Origin: JAJEBT01 sp965214975
Lineage (GTDB): Bacteria; Pseudomonadota; Alphaproteobacteria; MPNO01; UBA830
Direction: 5' to 3'
Assembly: GCA_965214975.1 (NCBI GenBank)
Contig: OZ244055.1
Location: 3,224,001-3,288,000 of the forward strand
Length of the DNA stretch: 64,000 nucleotides
Below, one piece after another: positions 44,204 to 51,804 of this stretch (position 1 is the first letter of the stretch; each line of letters begins with the position of its first letter). Made by a program: the position numbers and the translations under genes. The notes under the pieces were generated by a model, which worked only from the letters and a program-made list of their open reading frames with translations, ran no database searches and had not been told where the DNA came from.

Positions 44204-44950
44204 GTGGCGGAAACCAGACATGCCGACGCCCCGTCGGAGATCGTGGTCGTTCACAGTTCGGACCTCCATGTCGACGACGGCTACACCGAACGCAAGTGGT
44301 CGGGCGACGGCGCCGGACCTCTGGCGGCGGTGCTGGAGACCGCGTCGGCGCTCGATGCCGGGGTGCTGCTGCTCGCGGGCGACGTGTTCGAGCACAACCG
44401 GCTGCCGCCGGCTCTTCTGCAAAGAGCCGCCGACCTCCTCGGCGAGGCTCCCTGCCCCGTCGTCATGCTGCCCGGCAATCACGATCCGCTGATGGAGGGG
44501 TCGGTGTGGCACCGCGGCGGGTTCGCGGACATCGACGGCATCCACGTGCTCGGCGTCGAGGGGGAGCGGGCGGCGTTCCCCGATCTCGACCTGGAGATCT
44601 GGGGCCGCGCGCACCGGGACTATTCGGACATGGCGCCGCTCGCCGAGCCCGGGCCGCGGTCGCGGCGCTGGCACGTCGTCGCCGGGCACGGGCACTTCGT
44701 CGAGGAGCGTCCGCCCGCCGGCGGGCTGAATCCGTCCTGGCTGATTTCCGGAGACGAGATCGAGGGCACGGCGGCGGACTACGTCGCGCTTGGCCACTGG
44801 AATCTCTCGGTGCAGGTCGGGAACGGCAGCGTGCCGGCATGGTATTCGGGCTCTCCCGACCTTGCCGGAACGGTCAACGCGGTCAGGCTGGGCGCGGACG
44901 GGGCGGTCGCGGTGGCGCGGGAACCCGTTCCCGGAACGCCGGCCGGCTGA
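44204..44950 (+). CDS. Calcineurin-like metallophosphoesterase
   Basis: 248 residues with all five phosphoesterase blocks: SSDLHVDD (block I), LLLAGDVFEHN (II), VVMLPGNHDPL (III), VVAGHGHFVE (IV), and YVALGHWN (V). Most like SbcD-type or cyclic-nucleotide-type members, but far shorter than SbcD and without an SbcC neighbour. The GTG at 44204 is the only reasonable start. It is divergent from the nitroreductase gene and convergent with the second Rieske gene. Confidence 0.88.
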   Translation: MAETRHADAPSEIVVVHSSDLHVDDGYTERKWSGDGAGPLAAVLETASALDAGVLLLAGDVFEHNRLPPALLQRAADLLGEAPCPVVMLPGNHDPLMEGSVWHRGGFADIDGIHVLGVEGERAAFPDLDLEIWGRAHRDYSDMAPLAEPGPRSRRWHVVAGHGHFVEERPPAGGLNPSWLISGDEIEGTAADYVALGHWNLSVQVGNGSVPAWYSGSPDLAGTVNAVRLGADGAVAVAREPVPGTPAG

Positions 44951-44975
44951 CCGCGCGTCCCCGCGGGCCGGGGCG

Positions 44976-46052
44976 TCAGGCGGCCCGGCTCTCGGTGGCG
45001 ATCGCTTCGGCGACCATGCGCCGGAGCGCGAGGCCGGGGCCGTCGACGTTGATGTCCACCCAGTTCCGCGGATTGTGGGCATGGCGCTTGATGTTGGCCT
45101 GCTGGGCGGAGAGGATGTCGACGTCTTCCTGGAAGGCGCCGCGCAACTCGACGCGGAACATCTCGTCCACCTCGGCGTCGTCGAGCGCGAAGTTCCTCGA
45201 ATGGGCGTAGAAGTACCGGCAGCTGCGGTCGGTTTCCGGAGTGATGGCGTTGAGATTGTAGAACTCGAACCCCGTGCCGTTGCGCCCGCCGGGGCGACGG
45301 CCGATCGAGTCCGGATGATCGCCCGGCGACGCGCCGCAGCCGGCGGGCAGGCAGCCGACCCACACCGTGTTGCAGCTCGGAACCTGGCCCTCGGCGTACT
45401 GCCAGCGGTCGATGTTGTCCTCGAAGCCGCCGAATCTCGCGTAGAGCGGCGCGGGCGCCGAGTCCATGATCCACCGGATCATGCGCACCGTCCGGTCGCC
45501 TCGGGTGACGACGATCGGAAAATCGGGAACCGCTTCGGTTCCGATGTTGCGGATGTGGACGTAGGCGAGATGGCTGAGGTCGAGAAGGTTGTCGTTGAAC
45601 AGCTCGTAATGGCAGGGGACATGGAACGGCGGGTCGCCCTTCACCACCCGCCAGTCGGGGTGGTCCATGACCTTCCAGTCGGGCAGCAGCGATTCGTCCG
45701 CCAGTTCGGGGGTGCCCATCCACAGCCAGACGAGCTGGTGTTTCTCGAGCGCCGGCCAGGCATGCACCGTGGCGCCCGGCGGGATCCGGGCCTGGCCCGG
45801 AACGCGGATGCAGGCGCCGGAGGCGTCGAATCTCAGGCCGTGGTATCCGCATTCGATGACGTCGCCCTCGACCCGCCCCTGCGAGAGAGGCAGGTTGCGG
45901 TGGCAGCAGCGATCCTCGAGGGCGACCGCCCGGCCGGCGCCGTCGCGGAACAGGACGACGGGTTCGCCGAGCACGGTCCGCGCGAGTGGCGTCTCGTCGA
46001 CCTCGTGGTTCCAGGCGGCCGCGTACCAAGCGTTTCTCAGGAATCCGTCCAT
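44976..46052 (-). CDS. Rieske-type aromatic ring-hydroxylating oxygenase, VanA-like (second)
   Basis: 358 residues. Rieske ligands Cys49-His51 (RCCHRNLPLS) and Cys68-His71 (CGYHGLRF); mononuclear iron motif NDNLLDLSHLAYVH. It is a paralogue of the first Rieske gene 2 kb away, with the same RNAWY start, but has drifted enough to suggest a different substrate. MDGFLRNAWY at 46052 is the start; the frame stays open to 46253 without family similarity. No reductase gene is adjacent. It lies downstream of the SDR gene on the same strand but behind a strong hairpin. Confidence 0.92.
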   Translation of the reverse strand: MDGFLRNAWYAAAWNHEVDETPLARTVLGEPVVLFRDGAGRAVALEDRCCHRNLPLSQGRVEGDVIECGYHGLRFDASGACIRVPGQARIPPGATVHAWPALEKHQLVWLWMGTPELADESLLPDWKVMDHPDWRVVKGDPPFHVPCHYELFNDNLLDLSHLAYVHIRNIGTEAVPDFPIVVTRGDRTVRMIRWIMDSAPAPLYARFGGFEDNIDRWQYAEGQVPSCNTVWVGCLPAGCGASPGDHPDSIGRRPGGRNGTGFEFYNLNAITPETDRSCRYFYAHSRNFALDDAEVDEMFRVELRGAFQEDVDILSAQQANIKRHAHNPRNWVDINVDGPGLALRRMVAEAIATESRAA

Positions 46053-46286
46053 GGAGCCGCTCCGATCTCCGTCCGGCCGCAGGGTATCCGGCCGGCCGGG
46101 GCTTCGGCAACAGGTTCCGGAGCCGTCCGCCCGGCGGCCGGAACGGAAACCGGGCGGCTGGCGACCGGGATCGGCGTCGGGGCCCGTCCCGTGAAGCGCA
46201 GCTCCGCGGCCACTCGGGCCGGAAGACGGGTTGCGGGCGGCGGGCGGCTTCACTCGCCCCGGAAAGGCGCGCCGACGCCAGGTCGA

Positions 46287-46316
46287 GGGACGTCCCGGCC
46301 AGGGCCGGGACGTCTC
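46287..46316 (-). terminator. Strong hairpin downstream of the SDR gene
   Basis: GACGTCCCGGCC and GGCCGGGACGTC form a perfect 12-bp stem (46289-46300 and 46303-46314) with essentially no loop, starting 23 bases after the SDR stop codon on the minus strand. No U-run follows on either side. It probably ends or attenuates the TRAP/SDR transcript before the second Rieske gene. Confidence 0.55.
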
Positions 46317-46338
46317 CCGGTCCGCGCCCGCGCGCGGT

Positions 46339-47094
46339 TCACTGGTTGTGTCTGCCCCCGTCGACGTTGAAGGTCTGTCCGGTCACGAAATCGCTGTCCT
46401 CGCTCGCCAGGAACAGCAGCATCCCGATCAGGTCCTCCGGCACCATGTCCCGCTTGATGGCGCGGGCCTGCAGTGTCGGTGCGCGGGCGACATGAAGATC
46501 GGGGTGGTTCCGGACGCCTTCGCTCTCGGTCAGGCCGGGCGCGATGCAGTTCACCATGATGTTCTTGTCGCCGAACTCGCGCGAAGCGGAGCGCGTGAAA
46601 GCGATGACCGCGCCCTTCGAGCAGACGTAGTGAGCCAGGCCGGGTCCGCCATAGTAGAAGGTGCCGGAGCTGATGTTCACGATCTTGCCTCGTCCGTTCT
46701 TGAGCATGCTGGGGACGACGGCCTTGGTGGCCTGCAGCGTCCCGCGCACGTTGACCGTCATCACCCGGTCCCAGTCCTCGTTCGAGATCTGCATGATCGG
46801 GGTGAACCTCAGCTCGGCGAAGAGCGCCGCGTTGTTGACCAGGATCTCGATCGGCCCGAACGCCGCTTCGGCGGCTCCGACGAGGTCGGAGAGCGACCCG
46901 TCATCGGTCACGTCGGCGATTCTTCCTATCGCCTCGCCGCCGGCGTTGCCGATCTCGTCGACCACGCGGGACGGATCGGCGACATCGGAAACCACGACCC
47001 GGGCGCCCTCGTCCGCAAGGGCCTTCGCGTAGGTCTCCCCGATGCCCTGGGCGGCACCGGTCACGACCGCGACCTTTCCATCAAGCCTGCTCAT
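46339..47094 (-). CDS. Short-chain dehydrogenase/reductase (SDR) family oxidoreductase
   Basis: 251 residues, classical SDR. Cofactor motif VAVVTGAAQGIGETY, with Asp in VVVSDVADP favouring NAD; NNAALFAE; catalytic Ser in VNISSGTFYYGG and YVCSKG (YxxxK) active site; FNVDGGRHNQ at the end. The C-terminal block is typical of FabG-like alcohol dehydrogenases. It lies 79 bases downstream of dctM on the same strand and probably oxidises or reduces the compound imported by the TRAP transporter. Confidence 0.92.
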   Translation of the reverse strand: MSRLDGKVAVVTGAAQGIGETYAKALADEGARVVVSDVADPSRVVDEIGNAGGEAIGRIADVTDDGSLSDLVGAAEAAFGPIEILVNNAALFAELRFTPIMQISNEDWDRVMTVNVRGTLQATKAVVPSMLKNGRGKIVNISSGTFYYGGPGLAHYVCSKGAVIAFTRSASREFGDKNIMVNCIAPGLTESEGVRNHPDLHVARAPTLQARAIKRDMVPEDLIGMLLFLASEDSDFVTGQTFNVDGGRHNQ

Positions 47095-47173
47095 TCTCTC
47101 TCTCCTTCGTTGTTGTTCCGGCCGTCCTGCCGCCCCGAAGCCCGGGAACCGGGGTGAGGGCGGAGGCCGGCCG

Positions 47174-48532
47174 TCATGATCCCAACATCGTGTTGGGCAG
47201 GAACATCGCGATCTGCGGAAACGCGACCAGCAGGGCGATCATCGCCGCCATCGCGAACCAGAACGGCCAGATTCCCCTGAATATCGTGCGCATCGGCACC
47301 TCCGGCGCGATCGACTTCACGACGAAGACGTTGATGCCGACCGGCGGCGAGATCATGCCCATTTCCAGGACGATCACGACGATGATCCCGAACCAGATCA
47401 GATCCCACTGGAGCTGGGTCGCCAGCGCCATCACGACCGGGATGGTGAGGACGAGCATCGCGATGCCCTCCAGGAAGGTTCCGAGAAACATGTAGATCAG
47501 GATGACGACGACCAGCACGCCGACCTCGCCGATCGGGAGCGAGGTCAGGAAGGTCACCATGTCGCCGGCAAGCCCGGTCAGGGACATGAAGGGAATGAAG
47601 ACGAACGCGCCGACGATGATCAGAAAGACGGTCGCCGTCGCCTTCATGGTTTGCAGGACCACGGCGCGCAGCCGCCGGACGTCGAGCGAACGCCGCCAGA
47701 GCGCGACCAGGAACGTGAGAAGCGCGCCCACCGCGGACGCCTCGACGGGCGTGAAGAAGCCGGTGTACATCCCGCCGATCGTGATTCCGACCACCAGCAC
47801 GATCGGGACCGCGGCGACGACCGAGCTGCGGCGCTCGCCGGGCGTCGCGGGGTTGCCGGCCGGCCCCTTCTCGGGGCGCAACCGGACGGTGATCCACACC
47901 GCGCCGATGAACAGCAGCGTGAGCACGATGCCCGGCACGATGCCGGCCATGAACAGCCGGCCGACCGACTGGTCGGTCAGCACCGCGTAGATGATCATCC
48001 CTCCCGACGGCGGGATCAGGAAGCCCAGCGTGCCGCCGGCCGCCACCGCGCCGGTCGAAAGCTCCGGCGCGTACCTGAACCGGTTCATCTCGGGCAGCGC
48101 GACGCGGCCCATCGTGACCGCGGAGGCCAGCGAGGATCCCGACAGCGCCGCGAACCCGGCGCAGGCCGAAATCGTCGCCGAGGCGAGGCCGCCGCGGAAG
48201 TGGCCGATCCAGCGGTGCGCCGCGGTGAAAAGGTCGCGCGACATGCCCGAGACGCCCGCGAGATTGCCCATCAGAACGAACATCGGGATGACCAGCAGGT
48301 TGAAGTTCGAGGCGACCTCGAACGCCTCGCCCGACAGGTTGGACATAGCCGTGTTCCAGCCCCGCGCCCAGGCCTGGTCGCCGGCCATGCCCAGGCCGAT
48401 GAACCGGTTCGCCTGAGCGCAGAGCGTGCCGAACGTGCCGACGAGAATCATCGCGAGCGCGACCGGGAACCGGAGCGCCAGGAGTCCGAACAGAACGAGC
48501 AGCCCGATCACTCCGATGAGCGACATGCTCAT
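47174..48532 (-). CDS. dctM: TRAP transporter large permease subunit (DctM type)
   Basis: 452 residues, about twelve membrane helices. Typical segments: FGLLALRFPVALAMILVGTF, IPMFVLMGNLAG, LASATISACAGFAALSGSSLA, GFLIPPSGGMIIYAVLTDQS, FFTPVEASAVGALLTFLVAL, and SPPVGINVFVVKSIAP. It is the Na+-coupled transport channel. Its ATG overlaps the dctQ stop codon (ATGA). Confidence 0.95.
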   Translation of the reverse strand: MSMSLIGVIGLLVLFGLLALRFPVALAMILVGTFGTLCAQANRFIGLGMAGDQAWARGWNTAMSNLSGEAFEVASNFNLLVIPMFVLMGNLAGVSGMSRDLFTAAHRWIGHFRGGLASATISACAGFAALSGSSLASAVTMGRVALPEMNRFRYAPELSTGAVAAGGTLGFLIPPSGGMIIYAVLTDQSVGRLFMAGIVPGIVLTLLFIGAVWITVRLRPEKGPAGNPATPGERRSSVVAAVPIVLVVGITIGGMYTGFFTPVEASAVGALLTFLVALWRRSLDVRRLRAVVLQTMKATATVFLIIVGAFVFIPFMSLTGLAGDMVTFLTSLPIGEVGVLVVVILIYMFLGTFLEGIAMLVLTIPVVMALATQLQWDLIWFGIIVVIVLEMGMISPPVGINVFVVKSIAPEVPMRTIFRGIWPFWFAMAAMIALLVAFPQIAMFLPNTMLGS

Positions 48533-49071
48533 CGCGCATTCCCGTCCGCCTCGGGCATCGGCGCGAGATCCCGATCGGCGAGCAACAGGACCAGATCGGC
48601 GATCAGGATCGCGACGTACAGCACGATCATCGCGCCCATGGCGTAGTAGAACGGCTCGTACGAGATCAGGAGCTGCTGCGTTGCCTCGCCGAATTCCCGG
48701 GCCGATGCGCCCGCCTTGAACAGCCGCCAGGCCAGGGCCGCGACCAGGGGGACGGCGAGCAGTTTCATCGCGGCCAGGGACCAGCGCGCGAAGGCCTTCG
48801 ACATCCAGGTTTCGAAGATCTCGATCTCGATATGCGCGCCGACGCGGCCGCCATAGGGAATGGCGACCGCGACCAGGATGACGAGATTGAGCACCAGGAT
48901 GTCCTCGGCGCCGACGATCGGGTCGTTGAGAACCTTGCGCATCACGATGACGTTCCAGCTCGTCAGCAGGACCATGACCGCAAGTCCGATCCCGCCGACG
49001 AGGAACGTCAGCCGCTCTATCAGTCGATCGATCCGGCGCAGCCAGCCCGGCCGGGTGTCGCCGGCGCCCAC
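48529..49071 (-). CDS. dctQ: TRAP transporter small permease subunit (DctQ type)
   Basis: 180 residues, four helices: IERLTFLVGGIGLAVMVLLT, a helix after MRKVLNDPIVGAEDI, FARWSLAAMKLLAVPLVAAL and YYAMGAMIVLYVAILIADLV. It partners DctM in the inner membrane. The likely start is the GTG at 49071, 14 bases beyond the dctP1 stop codon. Its first third is homologous to the remnant at 50421-50640, showing that this stretch was duplicated. Confidence 0.88.
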   Translation of the reverse strand: MGAGDTRPGWLRRIDRLIERLTFLVGGIGLAVMVLLTSWNVIVMRKVLNDPIVGAEDILVLNLVILVAVAIPYGGRVGAHIEIEIFETWMSKAFARWSLAAMKLLAVPLVAALAWRLFKAGASAREFGEATQQLLISYEPFYYAMGAMIVLYVAILIADLVLLLADRDLAPMPEADGNAR

Positions 49072-49085
49072 GACGTCTGTGCTCT

Positions 49086-50117
49086 CTACCTGTTGATCGT
49101 CTCGTAGATCTCGCGCGCGTTCCCGATGCCGCGCTTTTCGTAGTCCGCGAACAGGATCTCGAGCCCGCGCTGGACCGCGGCATCCATCTTGGCCCGTTCC
49201 CCGGCGGACACCTGGATCCATTTGACCCGCGCCATCTTGGGCGATGTCCGCATGAGCTTCTCCGCGCCTCGGTCGGCGCCGTCGAAGGTCTTCGCGCCCC
49301 TGCGCGACATCGTCACGCCCGAGAGGTCGTCGATGATCTTGCGGTGTTCGCGCGACAGCCCCTGGTAGCGTTCCTTGTTCATCGCGACGAACGTGACCGC
49401 GAACTGGACCGGGACGTTGCCGACCACGAACTTGGCGACGTCCCAGAAGTTCCAGGGCTGGGTGATGTTGCTGAACGCGGAGTACGCTCCATCGATCGTG
49501 CCGGTCGAAAGGCCGGTGTACATCCGCGTCACCGGCATCTGCACCGGCACCGCTCCCATCGCCTTCACGATCGGGGTCGTCATCGCCGCGTAGGGAACGA
49601 GCTTCGCTCCGCGCAGGCCGTCCATGGTCGAGACGTTCCGGGTCGCGGCGATCAGGGCGCCGGCGACCGTGAACACGGCCATCGCCTTGACGGCCTTGTA
49701 CTCCTGCGCGAGATGGCGGTCGTAGACTCTCCACAGCCGCTCGGTCGACTCCGGGGCCGTCCTCGCCTTGCCCGGCGGGATGATCAGCATCGAGCGCGGG
49801 AACAGCGTGGCGGTGTAGGCCTGGATCCCGAAGGTGATGTCGGCCACGCCCTCGACCACCCGCTTCCACTGCTGGACGGGCCCGGCGCCGAGCTGGCCGG
49901 CGGGGAAGAGCTTCATGGTCAGGCTGCCGTTGGAGCGCTTGGCGATCTCCTCGCCGAACCATCCGAACAGGTACTTGTTGATGTGGTGCTGCGGCGGCAT
50001 GAACGTGGCGACGGACAGTTCCTCGGCCGCCGACGGAGAACTTGCCAGAAGCGGCGCGATGACGAGGAACGCCCTGGCGATCCGGCGGCGAGTAGCGCTG
50101 TTCGAAAACTGAGCCAT
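49086..50117 (-). CDS. dctP1: TRAP transporter periplasmic substrate-binding protein, copy 1 (DctP family)
   Basis: 343 residues with a Sec signal peptide (RRRIARAFLVIAPLLASSPS then AAE). DctP fold: LSVATFMPPQHHINKYLFGW, RSNGSLTMKLFPAGQLG, VADITFGIQAYTATLFP, and the ligand-binding Arg region in VPVQMPVTRMYTGLSTGTID. About 27 of 343 residues differ from copy 2 by my count. The ATG at 50117 (MAQFSNSATRRR) follows a GGGAGAAG ribosome-binding site; the open frame to 50318 is homologous to the lysR region and is not coding. It lies directly upstream of dctQ and dctM. Confidence 0.94.
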   Translation of the reverse strand: MAQFSNSATRRRIARAFLVIAPLLASSPSAAEELSVATFMPPQHHINKYLFGWFGEEIAKRSNGSLTMKLFPAGQLGAGPVQQWKRVVEGVADITFGIQAYTATLFPRSMLIIPPGKARTAPESTERLWRVYDRHLAQEYKAVKAMAVFTVAGALIAATRNVSTMDGLRGAKLVPYAAMTTPIVKAMGAVPVQMPVTRMYTGLSTGTIDGAYSAFSNITQPWNFWDVAKFVVGNVPVQFAVTFVAMNKERYQGLSREHRKIIDDLSGVTMSRRGAKTFDGADRGAEKLMRTSPKMARVKWIQVSAGERAKMDAAVQRGLEILFADYEKRGIGNAREIYETINR

Positions 50118-50253
50118 GAATCTTCTCCCGATTTGCGGCCTGGAGTCGTTGCGTCCGCGATGGGCGACGGCGAGAACCGCTGTTTCGATCGCGGTTCGAA
50201 AGGCATCGTAGCGGAAACGGGAACAATGAAAATGACGAAATGCCAATACGACA

Positions 50254-50270
50254 TATAGATCCCGACTATA
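50254..50270. promoter_or_regulatory. LysR-type regulator box upstream of dctP1
   Basis: TATAG-N7-CTATA (TAG-N7-CTA gives T-N11-A, the LysR-family consensus) centred about 145 bases upstream of the dctP1 ATG. The same box stands at the same distance before dctP2 (51816-51832). The flanks and the 7-base centre have diverged between copies while the two half-sites are unchanged, which suggests selection for regulator binding. Confidence 0.6.
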
Positions 50271-50398
50271 CCCCGTGAGGCCGGGAACGTCCTGGCGTCG
50301 GGCGGCGGCCATCGGCATTCGCCGGTCGGAGTGGCGTGCCGGCGTGTCAGGTCGCGTGCCGGTTGCGCCGCTTCGGAAAAAGTCGGCAGGCGTTTCGG
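50265..50398 (-). pseudogene. Decayed 3' end of lysR
   Basis: Minus-strand reading gives FSEAAQPARDLTRRH... GECRWPPPDARTFPASRGI, which aligns with the C-terminus of the intact LysR protein (FSEAAQKVFNLIRQH... GEYRWLPPESKAFSAS). It was carried along by the tandem duplication and cannot be expressed as a regulator. Confidence 0.75.
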
Positions 50399-50420
50399 AT
50401 CGCGAGCACGACCCCTCGGG

Positions 50421-50640
50421 GCCGCGGGCGGTTCCGTCGCGACCGGGGTCACGATGCCGGGGACCGGGACGTCTTCCGCGTCGACGAGCGGGTTGCGGGA
50501 ACCTTGGGAATCCCGATGACGTTCAGGCTCGTCGGCGGGACCATGACCGCAAGTCATGTCCCGCCGACGAGGAACGTCAGCCGCTCCGTCGGCCGGTCGA
50601 TCGGGCGCGGCCGGCCCGGCCGGGTGTCGCCGGCGGCGTC
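50421..50640 (-). pseudogene. Decayed 5' end of dctQ
   Basis: The reading PIDRPTERLTFLVGGT aligns with RIDRLIERLTFLVGGIGLAV of intact DctQ and then meets a TGA stop (50554). A 6-base deletion has removed the GTG start codon that the intact gene uses at 49071. Beyond the stop, similarity goes on in another phase to about 50421 (GTCTTCCGCGTCGACGA against GTCCTCGGCGCCGACGA) and is then lost at the junction. Confidence 0.8.
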
Positions 50641-50648
50641 GGCGTTCC

Positions 50649-51680
50649 CTACCTGTTGATCGTCTCGTAGATCTCGCGCGCGTTCCCGATGCCGCGCTTT
50701 TCGTAGTCCGCGAACAGGATCTCGAGCCCGCGCTGGACCGCGGCATCCATCCTGGCCCGCTCCCCGGCGGACACCTGGACCCATTTGACCCGCGCCATCT
50801 TGGGCGAGGTCCGCATGAGCTCCTCCGAGCGTCGATCGGCGCCGTCGAAGGCTTCGGCGCCCTTGCGCGACATGGTCACGCCCGAGAGGTCGTCGATGAT
50901 CTTGCGGTGTTCGCGCGACAGCCCCTGGTAGCGTTCCCTGTTCATCGCGACGAACGTGACCGCGAACTGGACCGGGACGTTGCCGACCACGAACTTGGCG
51001 ACGTCCCAGAAGTTCCATGGCTGGGTGATGTTGTTGAACGAGGAGTAGGCTGCATCGATGGTGCCGGTCGAAAGGCCGGTGTACATCTGCGTCACCGGCA
51101 TCTGCACCGGCACCGCTCCCATCGCCTTCACGATCGGGGTCGTCATCGTCGCGTAGGGAACGAGCTTCGCTCCGCGCAGGCCGTCCAGGGTCGAGACGTT
51201 CCGGGTCGAGGCGATCAGGCTGCCAGCGACCGTGAACACGCCCATCGTCTTGACGGCCTTGTATTCCTGCGCGAGATGGCGGTCGTAGACTCTCCACAGC
51301 CGCTCGGTCGACTCCCGGGCCGTCCTCGCCTTGCCCGGCGGGATGATCAGCATCGAGCGCGGGAACAGCGTGGCGGTGTAGGCCTGGATCCCGAAGGTGA
51401 TGTCGGCCACGCCCTCGACCACCCGCTTCCACTGCTGGACGGGCCCGGCGCCGAGCTGGCCGGCGGGGAAGAGCTTCATGGTCAGGCTGCCGTTGGAGCG
51501 CTTGGCGATTTCCTCGCCGAACCATCCGAACAGGTTCTTGTTGATGTGGTGCTGCGGCGGCATGAACGTGGCGACGGACAGGTCCTCGGCTGCCGACGGG
51601 GAACTTGCCAGAAGCGGCGCGATGACCAGGAACGCCCTGGCGATCCGGCGGCGACTTGAGTTGTTCGACAGCTGAACCAT
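50649..51680 (-). CDS. dctP2: TRAP transporter periplasmic substrate-binding protein, copy 2 (DctP family)
   Basis: 343 residues, same length as copy 1 and about 92% identical by hand count, with a Sec signal (RRRIARAFLVIAPLLASSPS). Differences are scattered, with a cluster around residues 285-300 (SRKGAEAFDGADRRSEEL against SRRGAKTFDGADRGAEKL). It lies 124 bases downstream of lysR. No intact permease genes follow directly, so it must use the DctQM pair beyond copy 1 or another permease. ATG at 51680 follows a GGAGGAATTC ribosome-binding site. Confidence 0.94.
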   Translation of the reverse strand: MVQLSNNSSRRRIARAFLVIAPLLASSPSAAEDLSVATFMPPQHHINKNLFGWFGEEIAKRSNGSLTMKLFPAGQLGAGPVQQWKRVVEGVADITFGIQAYTATLFPRSMLIIPPGKARTARESTERLWRVYDRHLAQEYKAVKTMGVFTVAGSLIASTRNVSTLDGLRGAKLVPYATMTTPIVKAMGAVPVQMPVTQMYTGLSTGTIDAAYSSFNNITQPWNFWDVAKFVVGNVPVQFAVTFVAMNRERYQGLSREHRKIIDDLSGVTMSRKGAEAFDGADRRSEELMRTSPKMARVKWVQVSAGERARMDAAVQRGLEILFADYEKRGIGNAREIYETINR

Positions 51681-51804
51681 GAATTCCTCCCGTTCTGCAG
51701 CGTGGAGTCGCTGCGTTTGCGATGACGGCGGCGACAAGCGCCGGTCCGAACGCGGTCCGAGAGGCATCGTCGACGGAAACGCGAACGATGAAAATGACGA
51801 AATT

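Larger units (their letters stand above)
48840..50400. repeat. Tandem duplication, unit A: dctQ 5' part, dctP1 and a lysR 3' remnant
   Basis: This unit aligns with the neighbouring unit B, offset about 1563 bases in dctP and 1569-1571 in the flanks. It runs from inside dctQ, through dctP1 (49086-50117) and its upstream region, to a decayed copy of the lysR 3' end (about 50260-50395). In unit A the dctQ part is functional and the lysR part is dead; in unit B it is the reverse. Unit edges are approximate. Confidence 0.85.
50118..50648. other. Duplication junction region between the two dctP genes
   Basis: No intact gene. From left to right (plus coordinates): the dctP1 leader (50118-50250), a LysR-type box, a decayed lysR 3' end, the junction near 50400-50420, then a decayed dctQ 5' end reaching the dctP2 stop codon at 50649. 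Each part is described separately. Confidence 0.85.

Noticed and set aside
49086..50318. Longer dctP1 starting at 50318
   Set aside because: The upstream part is the decayed lysR tail and the operator region; the signal peptide starts at 50117.
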